From IMG/VR virus record IMGVR_UViG_3300017763_000198, positions 1 through 23,474 of that record: a DNA stretch of 23,474 bases. One strand, 5' to 3'. The stretch's first letter is position 1; every line of letters starts with the position of its first letter. Positions 16,146-23,474 of the stretch are shown here, piece by piece. The notes below the pieces were generated by a model. The model saw only the letters and a list, made by a program, of their open reading frames with translations. It was not told the DNA's origin and ran no database searches. The position numbers and the translations under genes were made by a program. The DNA comes from a virus.

Positions 16146-18614
16146 ATGAGTTATAGTAAACCTAAACAGATAAGCACCGGAGCACTAGAGTTAAACAGAA
16201 CTCTACTTAAGGAAACATTAAAAGATGGTGATCAACAAGAAGCCAATAGACAGGCTAGAAACACACAAAATATTAGTGCGCTAGTAAACACAGGCCTATC
16301 TTTAGCTACGCAATCTATAGCTCCTAAAGCCGATGCTTTAAGTGAGTTAAACAAAGATTATAGTAAACAAACTCAAAGATTATATAACAAAGTTGGCTCT
16401 TCTGACTATGATACAGGTTTTGAAGGAACCGACAAAAAGGCGGATGTTTTTATGAATGGTTTAATAGATGACTATTATAGAATAAAAAATAGCATTAAAG
16501 ATATGAAAGACCCTAGTCTAGGTCAACAAGATCTAGCTACAATAGAAAACATGGTTAATCAATATGGTGAGGGTGTTGTTAATATACGTGCTTTTAATTC
16601 AGAGATACAAGCAGCTAGTAAGGCTGATATAAATAGTGGAAAAAAATTAAGCAATACGGGAGCTCCAGCAGCTCAATTGCAAATAATAAGAAAAATATCT
16701 GCAGGAGGTCCAGAAGCTGAAGATATTGAATTTAGAAGAGAAGGTAGCAATATACTTCTATATGATAAGACAAGTAAACAAACTTTAAATATAACCGAAT
16801 TTAATAGGGCTCAAAAAGCAGGAGAGCAGTATTTAAAATTTGCAATACCAACTGAAGAGACTACAAGTGGTTTTTTTAAACAAAAAATTGAAAACAAAAG
16901 TGAAGGTGGAACTTTTTTAGAAAAATATACTACTAAGACTGATGAAGGTGGTTATAAAATGACTACGCAACAGCAAGAAAATTATAAAAACGATATAATG
17001 GGTAAAGAACCTGGCTCTGAATACGCGACTGGAGGAATGTTTGAAGGTTTGTTGACTGGAGATGGCAACGTAGCTGAGAGTATTTGGGAAGATCAAATGT
17101 TTGAATCAGGAGCAACTAAAGATCTAGGCCAATGGCCTACAGGTGAGGAAGATGGCAGTGTTTATTCTGGTAAAACTTCAGACGAAATAATAGCTGCAGC
17201 AAAAAGACCTAATGCAACTCAAGAGGAAAAAGAACTTTACAAGCTTTTTTATAAAGATTATTACGAGCCTGCATTAAATTTTTTAGCTGATCAATCTTTA
17301 CAAGGTGCTAACGAATTACAAATTACACTAGACGAAGAACAAGAAGAAAATACACAAGGTCAAAAACAAGAAGAAGAAATAGTTAATAATGAACAAACAG
17401 GTGCTGGTGGTATTGAAGTAAATGATAATAAAACAGGTAATACTGAAGTAATTAAAGAAGAAACTGTAGTTGTTGAAGAAGATAAAAAAGGTGTTAATAA
17501 AGCTTTAAAAACAGACGTTGGTGACGGCAATGATTATATTAGAAAAATGTTTAATTATGAAAACACATCTGGTAATAGTTCAGGTGGTGGTGTAGGTAAT
17601 TACGGTTTTACTGGATCGGGAGATAAAGGAGCTGCATTGAAAAAGCTATATGATAAAGCCGAAGGTAGTTCTGAAGAAAAAGGTATTAAAGTAGTTAATG
17701 AATACATAATAGGAACTTCCCCTGATCAAAAAGCAGGTGATTATGGTACTACAATATTAGCAGACTTAGGTATGGACAGAAAAACTTATGATGAGTTACC
17801 TGAAAATATTAAAGAACAATTAGTAGACTGGAAATTTAATACGGGTAGAGGATCTACTGATTTAATAGCTATAGCTAGTGGCATAGAAATAGATGGTGAG
17901 AAGTGGGATGGCACCAAAGCTTTTGAAAATAACTCACCAACGACAGATCAAATCAAAGATGTAGATTATTCTAAATTAACACCTACGGCATTGTATGATG
18001 CTAGACAAGAGTTATATAAGAAAAGAATAGAAGGCATGGAGAAGATGCTTAAAGAAGATCCGGATAATGAAAAATTAAAAAAAGGTTTAAAATATGCTAA
18101 AGATGGTTATAATAACTCTCAAATAAATAGATTAAAAGTAAAAGAAAGCAACGGTGACACATCAGAGGGCGTTAGCTTAAACCAAGAAGCTGATGAGATT
18201 TTTAATGATGATAAGAAAGATGAAAAAGAAAAAGCTTCATCTTATACAACATTAATGAAACCAGAAGAAATAAAAGTAGTTGATAGTTTTAGCGTTGTAA
18301 ATACTGGAGAAAACAAAGCTAATATACTTAGAGATGGCAAACCTATAACTAGTAACAAGAATGGGGTAACTGTAACTGGATTAAGAGCTGAGGGTAATAA
18401 TGTTGTTGTGGATGCTAATATACTTGGTTTAAAAGGCACTGGAGATTTAGGTAGTTTTAAAATCGAAGGCAATAAAGTTATTTTTAATGAAGGTAGTGAT
18501 TACAACAAGTTAGAAGGAAAAGATAAAGTTGATTTTGATACATTTAAAAGAGCTATGGAACTAGATATTAACTATGCTTTAGAAATACAAAAACAAATTA
18601 AAGGTGAAGCTTAA
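16146..18614 (+). CDS. Internal virion protein with muramidase-like region
   Basis: This 822-residue protein lies between the small helical ejection protein and the giant ORF. The first ~270 residues are helical and polar (PKADALSELNKDYSKQTQRL). Residues ~395-455 are an acidic, Gln/Glu/Val-rich linker. From about 460 to 650 the sequence resembles a lysozyme or muramidase: MFNYENTSGNSSGGGVGNYG (468-487), with Glu472 as candidate acid; YDELPENIKEQLVDWKFNTG, with Asp561; a downstream LIAIASG; and LYDARQELYKKRIEG followed by GYNNSQINR, reminiscent of the closing helices of GH108/GH24-type enzymes. The C-terminus is a small beta-rich domain (NGVTVTGLRAEGNNVVVDAN) and a helix. A peptidoglycan-cutting ejection protein would fit, as in T7 gp16, but the enzymatic call is by motif resemblance only. 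Confidence 0.75.
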   Translation: MSYSKPKQISTGALELNRTLLKETLKDGDQQEANRQARNTQNISALVNTGLSLATQSIAPKADALSELNKDYSKQTQRLYNKVGSSDYDTGFEGTDKKADVFMNGLIDDYYRIKNSIKDMKDPSLGQQDLATIENMVNQYGEGVVNIRAFNSEIQAASKADINSGKKLSNTGAPAAQLQIIRKISAGGPEAEDIEFRREGSNILLYDKTSKQTLNITEFNRAQKAGEQYLKFAIPTEETTSGFFKQKIENKSEGGTFLEKYTTKTDEGGYKMTTQQQENYKNDIMGKEPGSEYATGGMFEGLLTGDGNVAESIWEDQMFESGATKDLGQWPTGEEDGSVYSGKTSDEIIAAAKRPNATQEEKELYKLFYKDYYEPALNFLADQSLQGANELQITLDEEQEENTQGQKQEEEIVNNEQTGAGGIEVNDNKTGNTEVIKEETVVVEEDKKGVNKALKTDVGDGNDYIRKMFNYENTSGNSSGGGVGNYGFTGSGDKGAALKKLYDKAEGSSEEKGIKVVNEYIIGTSPDQKAGDYGTTILADLGMDRKTYDELPENIKEQLVDWKFNTGRGSTDLIAIASGIEIDGEKWDGTKAFENNSPTTDQIKDVDYSKLTPTALYDARQELYKKRIEGMEKMLKEDPDNEKLKKGLKYAKDGYNNSQINRLKVKESNGDTSEGVSLNQEADEIFNDDKKDEKEKASSYTTLMKPEEIKVVDSFSVVNTGENKANILRDGKPITSNKNGVTVTGLRAEGNNVVVDANILGLKGTGDLGSFKIEGNKVIFNEGSDYNKLEGKDKVDFDTFKRAMELDINYALEIQKQIKGEA

Positions 18615-18618
18615 AATT

Positions 18619-18623
18619 ATATT
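18619..18623 (+). promoter_or_regulatory. Single ATATT leader before the giant ORF
   Basis: The nine bases between the preceding stop and the ATG at 18624 are AATTATATT. There is no Shine-Dalgarno sequence, but one ATATT unit touches the ATG, matching the multi-copy versions before 4321 and 7292. This supports the chosen start. Confidence 0.55.
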
Positions 18624-21600
18624 ATGACTAGAAGAGAGTATTTACAATCCTTAAAAGATCAAGGTAAAACTAAAGAAGAAGCTATTGAATTAACAAAGCA
18701 ATGGGAGATTGACAATAAACCAACAACAGAGGTGGAAAAGCCTCAGGCCACTGCAACGGATGCTGCACCTGTAGTGGCAAGTCCTACAGGCAGTACGGAA
18801 TCCAAGCCGGAAGATACTTCTTTGGTTTTACCAAAAGAAGACACTGAACAGCTAAAACAAAAACCTGAAATTTCTGATCCACCTAAAAAATATGTTGCAT
18901 CTAAAAATCAAGTGGGCATACCAAAAGGTGAAGAAATAGATATTTTAGAAGAAATAGATATTGATAGTAAGAAGTTTAAAGAAGCTAAAGTATCTTTTGA
19001 TATAGACAAAGACACCCAGCAGCAAGTAAAACCTTTTGACTATACAGCTTTTGAAGAGCAAAAGAAAAGAGACTTTGAAAGAGGAGCAAGAAAAATATCA
19101 GAAAGAGATGCTTATGATCACTATAAAAATACAGGTGGTGATATTGATATATCGTTATTTAAAGAAAAAGATTTAAAAGGCAAAGGTGAATTGGATGTTT
19201 CTAAAAATCTTGTAAAATTAAAAAAGCTTGATAAAACATCAAAAGATTTTGTTGACGAAGATGTATTTAAAATAGAAGATGAAGTTATAAAAGGAAGTGT
19301 TCTTAGAGATCAAGGTAATTTTTACATACCAGTATATCAAACAGGCACAGATGCAAATGGTAATCCTATTCTTTTTGAAGGAAAACCAGTAGCTATCAAA
19401 GATGAAGAACTAAATGCTTATATATATAAAGATGCTGGGGTAATTACTCAAAAAGACAACATACTGCCTGGTGTTGAAGTTACTGCTAGTCAAGCTCAAG
19501 ATTTATCTTTATTAGATATAGATGAAGAAGGTCATTTAAGCAAATTAAAAGATTTAAATAGTAAAATAAAAGATGCAACAGACAAAAAAGAAATAGAAAA
19601 GCTCCAGCAAGAAAAAGAGACAGAGATAAGAAGGTATGACAATCTAGTTAATCAAAACGCTTTAAGAGCTTCTAATAGAAACTATTTAAACAGAAACACA
19701 GAAAATATAGGAGAGGAAAAAGAAATCCCTAATATTCAAAACGTACTACCAAACTCTGGAACTAAATATTACAAGTTTGATAACGATAGTGGTGAGTTTG
19801 AGATAAAAGGTAGAGAAAATGATTTTCATCAAGTTTGGAATCCTTTTAGTGATAAAATGGTCTATGATGGAGCTAGGTTTTTATCTAGCGAAAACCCTAG
19901 AGATATAGCAACTAAATTAAATAATAATTATTTAAACCACGGTTTAGGAACTATAGTAGATGGTAAAGAAGTTATAACTTATAAAAACCCTGTATTTAAG
20001 GAAAATGGAGATATAGATTATAACGCAACTCTAGAGGCAAACGGTTTAGAGCCTTTAAAAGATTATTTAAAAAGTGGATCGCAACAAAGAAACGCTTTCA
20101 ATGTAGCAATGCAGAAAGAAGGATTATCTTCAAGTTTAACACTAGGTAAAAAAGATATAAATATATTTCAAAGTAAAGAAACTCCTGAAGACATAGCTAA
20201 TTATATGAAGTTTGTTAAAGACAATGCTGCTGAATATACATATGATGGAAAAGGAGCATTACCAAGGTATTACGAAGGGAGTGATAAAGCAATTAAACAG
20301 CAAAATAGAGAGATAGATGATAAAGAAAAAGGCTTAGTAAATAAAATACAAGATGAGCAAAAAAAAGGAGAAGAGATTATAGATAAATATAAAGAAAATA
20401 ACGCAAAAAGTGAAAGCCTTGCTAAGAACGTTACTAACAAGCTAGAAGCTACTAAAAGCGAGATAGAAGATATAAATAAAGCTTATGTAGATAATGTAAC
20501 ATCTAAAAGAGAAGAACTAAAAATAGCTGTTACTGAAAATCCAGATAATGCAGACGCTTTAGTAAAAAGGTATCAAAAGTGGGAGGACAAGCAGGAAGAA
20601 AAAAGATTAGATAATGTTAACGGTTTAATTGATGACTACACTGATCTTTATGAAAAAGAAAAAGAACAAATAGATGTTTTAATACAGAAAAATAAAGACT
20701 TAGAAGTTGAGACAGGTAGAATATCTTTTAATATAGAATCATATTTAAACAATTACGAAACACTAGAAGGCTTAAAAGCTGTATTAAGATATAAGAATAA
20801 CGACAGGGTTGCTAGAAAACAAAATCAAGAATTTTCTGGTAATCCATTTACAGAAATATACGATGTTTTTGCTACTCAATTTGTAGATACTCAAGCTGGT
20901 TTTAATGATATAATGCGTGATTTTGCTAGAGGAATAAACAACGTGGGCAATTCAATGGGCTTAATATCTGAAGGAGAATATAACGCTAATTTAGCTACTT
21001 TCAAATCACAAGAAGCCACCATGGAGTCAACTAAAAAAGCAATAGTTGATAAGCTAGTAGGTATAGGAAATGATGAAAAATATTCTCAAAAATTTGCAGA
21101 CAGCTTAGTAGGTGGAACTATAGTTGCATTTACTCAAATGGCAGCTTCTGCTATGGGTGCTCCACTAGGTGGGCTAGGTGCTGGTTTCTTTTTAAGCAGC
21201 ATGTCTCAAAGTAATGTTGCAAATCAAAACAGACAAAAAGAGTATGTAAAAGAATTAATGGAAAATGGCGTTAGCAGAAAAGATGCTATTAAAAGATACG
21301 AAGAGTCATACCCAAAGTCTAGGCAGATGTTATATGCTTACACTCAAGCAGCTGTAGAAGGTGCTTTGTCTCATTTGTCTGGTAAGATTTTAAGTGGTAA
21401 AATACCAGGTAAAACATCAAAAGATATGGTTAATAATATAACTAATCATGTGCTAAGAAAGTTAACTAACGGTAATGTAACTGCTAGAGAAGTTCAAATA
21501 GCTGTTAATAAGTACTTAGGTGATAGTGCTGCTAAAGTGATTAGAGGTGGTAAAAAATTTACAACTTCAGGTTTATTAGAAACAATAGAAGAAACTACTC

Positions 21601-23474
21601 AGTTTTATAGCGCTATACAAATAGACGAGTGGTTTCAAAACTCTACTGGTGATGATATAAATTTTGATATACCAGACTTTGACAGTCCTGAATTTAAAAA
21701 GCAATTAAACCATATGATGCAAGTGTCTTTTCTATCAGGCGCTGGTGGTACTGCTTTTACTATGGCTTCAAGCCCAAGCGAAGCTATACTAAGTGATTAC
21801 GAGAAAAATACTACATTTCAAGAAAGACAGCAAACAGATAAGTTATATGAGTTTTATGCTAATACGGCTAGAGATGCAGATGCTTTGCAAAATGAAATAA
21901 GTAAAATATCTTCTGATAACACACTTAGTGACGCTGATAAAAAACAAAAAATTCAAGATGCAAATGAAACTTATAATCTTTATAATGAAATAGACGACGG
22001 TTTGAATGGTAGAGCTCAGATGCAAATAGCAGCCCTGCTTCAACGTAAAAAAGCATTAGAAAATAAAAAGAAAAATTTAGCTAAAGGTTCTACTGGTAGA
22101 ATAGATAAACAGATAGAAGCTATAAATAACGAAATGGCTGATGTTTCTGGTGATAGTAACAATGCTAAAGTAGATAAAGATAAGACTGTATCATCACTAG
22201 AAGAAGCTCTTGTGATAAGCACAGAAGAAAAGGTGAATCTAGATAATAAAGATATAGAAAAAGTAATAAGAGATGAAAATCCAAATCTTACAGAGGAAGA
22301 AGTACAAGAGCAAGTAGAAGCTAATAAGATAGATTTTGATCCTAAGCAAACTGCAGTAAGAGTATTTTCACCAGCAGAAGCTCAGTCTATAGCAGATGAA
22401 TATGGTATAGACGTAGATCAATTAGTAGACGAAAACGGAGAGTTTAGAAACGAAGGTAGTTATATACCTTCAAAAGGAGTAATATTATTATCACAAAACG
22501 CAGCAGAAGGAGTTGATATTCACGAGGGAACTCACTTATTTACTGACATTGCTTTTTCAAAATTAGAAAATAAAAATATAGTTTATGCGCTTGCTGATAA
22601 AGTTATGAACGAAATGCGAAAGCAAAATCCAAAAGCAGCAGCAGCATTAGAAAGACAATTAGATAAATATAGAGAAGACGAAAACTATGATGGTAATGCG
22701 GTAATGCAAGAGGTTATGCCTTTCTATACTCAGTTAAGAGAAATGGGTCTTTTTGATACAAACAATTCTGTTTCTAGACAGCTAAAGAGAGGAATTAGAA
22801 GACTCTATCAAAATCTAGGTATGAAACTAGATATTAACGAAAACAATATATTAGAAGTATTAAATGATTATGCTGACAACTTAAAAGAAGGTAATGTAAC
22901 TAAAGCTCAAAAAAGAGCTGTAAAAGGAGAGGTTGATATTGATCAAGATCTAAGAACTAAAGGTGAAGTTTTAGCTCAAGAAGAATTCAAATCTCTTGCA
23001 GAAGATAATATAAAGGAACAACCTACTCTTTCTACATCTAAAACTACTAGAGTTGTACCAATAAAAGAACCTGCTAAACAACCTGTTAAAATGGTTGCTT
23101 CTAAGCCTATAAGTGTTGATACTAGATCTATGTCTAATTCTTTTGATCAAAACATTACAGAAGACTTAGTTACTAATGAAGATTTTAAAAATAGTGAAGC
23201 AGCTATAGACGCTTTTGAAAACATAGAAAATAACTCTCAATTTAATAACTATATAAATCAATTAATAAATAGAGATAATAATTTACAAGGATTAGACTCT
23301 GAGGTTAAACAAGAGGTTAATAGAAAGATAAAAGAAAACTTACAGCTTAGAGCTTTAAATAATTTTAAACCTATAGTAGATGGAAATAAAAGAAGTTTAT
23401 TTAGCTATTTGTATGGTAAAGCAGATCAAAGAGGTTTAGGTGGTATTGCTCAGAAAGCTTTATTAGATGTTAAA
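18624..23474 (+). CDS. Giant ejection/polyvalent protein with HEGTH metallopeptidase motif, 3'-truncated
   Basis: An uninterrupted frame of 1617 codons runs from ATG 18624 to the window end without a stop, so the C-terminus is missing. Residues 1-25 (MTRREYLQSLKDQGKTKEEA) are helical; residues ~35-75 are a Pro/Thr/Glu/Ala linker with unusually high GC; to ~520 a mixed, repeatedly charged region with no recognised fold. Residues ~550-710 form coiled coils (NKIQDEQKKGEEIIDKYKEN). At ~828-858 there is a hydrophobic Gly/Ala/Met segment (GGTIVAFTQMAASAMGAPLG). LLETIEETTQFYS (~980-995) recalls phage ejection proteins. HEGTH at residues 1300-1304 (22521-22535) is an HExxH zinc site, and Glu1363 (MQEVMPFY) could be the third ligand. 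The end, SLFSYLYGKADQRGLGGIAQ, resembles a motif of giant phage internal proteins, so it likely continues far. A gp16-like ejected enzyme is the best fit. Confidence 0.85.
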   Translation, partial: MTRREYLQSLKDQGKTKEEAIELTKQWEIDNKPTTEVEKPQATATDAAPVVASPTGSTESKPEDTSLVLPKEDTEQLKQKPEISDPPKKYVASKNQVGIPKGEEIDILEEIDIDSKKFKEAKVSFDIDKDTQQQVKPFDYTAFEEQKKRDFERGARKISERDAYDHYKNTGGDIDISLFKEKDLKGKGELDVSKNLVKLKKLDKTSKDFVDEDVFKIEDEVIKGSVLRDQGNFYIPVYQTGTDANGNPILFEGKPVAIKDEELNAYIYKDAGVITQKDNILPGVEVTASQAQDLSLLDIDEEGHLSKLKDLNSKIKDATDKKEIEKLQQEKETEIRRYDNLVNQNALRASNRNYLNRNTENIGEEKEIPNIQNVLPNSGTKYYKFDNDSGEFEIKGRENDFHQVWNPFSDKMVYDGARFLSSENPRDIATKLNNNYLNHGLGTIVDGKEVITYKNPVFKENGDIDYNATLEANGLEPLKDYLKSGSQQRNAFNVAMQKEGLSSSLTLGKKDINIFQSKETPEDIANYMKFVKDNAAEYTYDGKGALPRYYEGSDKAIKQQNREIDDKEKGLVNKIQDEQKKGEEIIDKYKENNAKSESLAKNVTNKLEATKSEIEDINKAYVDNVTSKREELKIAVTENPDNADALVKRYQKWEDKQEEKRLDNVNGLIDDYTDLYEKEKEQIDVLIQKNKDLEVETGRISFNIESYLNNYETLEGLKAVLRYKNNDRVARKQNQEFSGNPFTEIYDVFATQFVDTQAGFNDIMRDFARGINNVGNSMGLISEGEYNANLATFKSQEATMESTKKAIVDKLVGIGNDEKYSQKFADSLVGGTIVAFTQMAASAMGAPLGGLGAGFFLSSMSQSNVANQNRQKEYVKELMENGVSRKDAIKRYEESYPKSRQMLYAYTQAAVEGALSHLSGKILSGKIPGKTSKDMVNNITNHVLRKLTNGNVTAREVQIAVNKYLGDSAAKVIRGGKKFTTSGLLETIEETTQFYSAIQIDEWFQNSTGDDINFDIPDFDSPEFKKQLNHMMQVSFLSGAGGTAFTMASSPSEAILSDYEKNTTFQERQQTDKLYEFYANTARDADALQNEISKISSDNTLSDADKKQKIQDANETYNLYNEIDDGLNGRAQMQIAALLQRKKALENKKKNLAKGSTGRIDKQIEAINNEMADVSGDSNNAKVDKDKTVSSLEEALVISTEEKVNLDNKDIEKVIRDENPNLTEEEVQEQVEANKIDFDPKQTAVRVFSPAEAQSIADEYGIDVDQLVDENGEFRNEGSYIPSKGVILLSQNAAEGVDIHEGTHLFTDIAFSKLENKNIVYALADKVMNEMRKQNPKAAAALERQLDKYREDENYDGNAVMQEVMPFYTQLREMGLFDTNNSVSRQLKRGIRRLYQNLGMKLDINENNILEVLNDYADNLKEGNVTKAQKRAVKGEVDIDQDLRTKGEVLAQEEFKSLAEDNIKEQPTLSTSKTTRVVPIKEPAKQPVKMVASKPISVDTRSMSNSFDQNITEDLVTNEDFKNSEAAIDAFENIENNSQFNNYINQLINRDNNLQGLDSEVKQEVNRKIKENLQLRALNNFKPIVDGNKRSLFSYLYGKADQRGLGGIAQKALLDVK
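18721..18810 (+). other. GC-rich linker segment within the giant ORF
   Basis: By hand count 51 of 90 bases are G or C (about 57%), while the surrounding gene is roughly one-third GC. The segment encodes the Pro/Ala/Thr/Glu linker containing EVEKPQATATDAAPVVASP and uses codons rare in this window (GCC, ACG, CCG, TCC, GTG). It stays in frame. Confidence 0.75.
22521..22535 (+). other. HEGTH zinc-binding motif
   Basis: Codons for His-Glu-Gly-Thr-His lie within VDIHEGTHLFTDI, preceded by a beta-strand (VILLSQNA) as in gluzincin-type peptidases. This is the clearest catalytic signature in the giant ORF. Residues 1300 and 1304 would bind zinc and Glu1301 would be the catalytic base. Confidence 0.75.

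Noticed and set aside
1694-22222. Minus-strand ORFs of 60-120 residues (for example 4732-5094, 11103-11465, 15348-15638)
   Set aside because: All overlap strong plus-strand genes or the gap, have Phe/Ile/Leu/Ser-rich compositions typical of antisense reading of AT-rich genes, and lack plausible leaders.
1-23474. CRISPR array, insertion sequence, integrase or attachment site
   Set aside because: No regularly spaced repeats, transposase or recombinase motifs, or terminal inverted repeats with target duplications were seen.

Overview
The window looks like the late structural region of a tailed, podovirus-type phage. It is AT-rich and entirely on the plus strand. Genes are packed almost end to end in the order packaging, head, head-tail junction, tail, ejection proteins. 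The likely host is a member of the Bacteroidota, plausibly a marine flavobacterium. This is inferred from start codons that follow A/T-only leaders with no Shine-Dalgarno sequence, from the AT bias, and from protein families I recognise from uncultured marine and crAss-like phages. No integrase, repressor, tRNA, transposase or CRISPR array is visible. I ran no database search, so family names rest on recognisable motifs and gene order.

Layout. Positions 3-1892 encode the large terminase, cut at its N-terminus by the window edge. Next come portal (1893-4298), scaffold (4321-5409), major capsid protein (5420-6916) and a 93-residue companion (6946-7227). A very strong intrinsic terminator (7242-7269) closes this head block. 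A conserved unknown protein (7292-8086) starts only 22 bases after it. The one sizeable gap (8087-8424) holds several inverted repeats, some mutually exclusive or pseudoknot-like, and a 39-codon ORF.

The junction and tail block follows: two adaptor or ring-like proteins (8425-9177, 9183-10334), then two large beta-rich tail proteins (10339-13386, 13401-15140) that look like halves of one nozzle or 'muzzle' protein. A GNAT-like acetyltransferase (15151-15558) sits between tail and ejection genes. The ejection block has a 188-residue helical protein, an 822-residue protein with a muramidase-like region, and a giant ORF. That last ORF starts at 18624 and is still open at the window end after 1617 codons. 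It carries coiled coils, a hydrophobic segment and an HEGTH zinc-metallopeptidase motif.

How they work together: terminase and portal load DNA into a shell built from scaffold and capsid protein. Ring and nozzle proteins close the vertex into a short tail. The last three proteins are probably packaged inside the head and ejected, with cell-wall and protein-cutting activities to cross the envelope. Regulation appears to rest on the post-capsid terminator and on A/T-rich leaders, several of which contain short tandem repeats touching the ATG. All 13 completed genes end in TAA.
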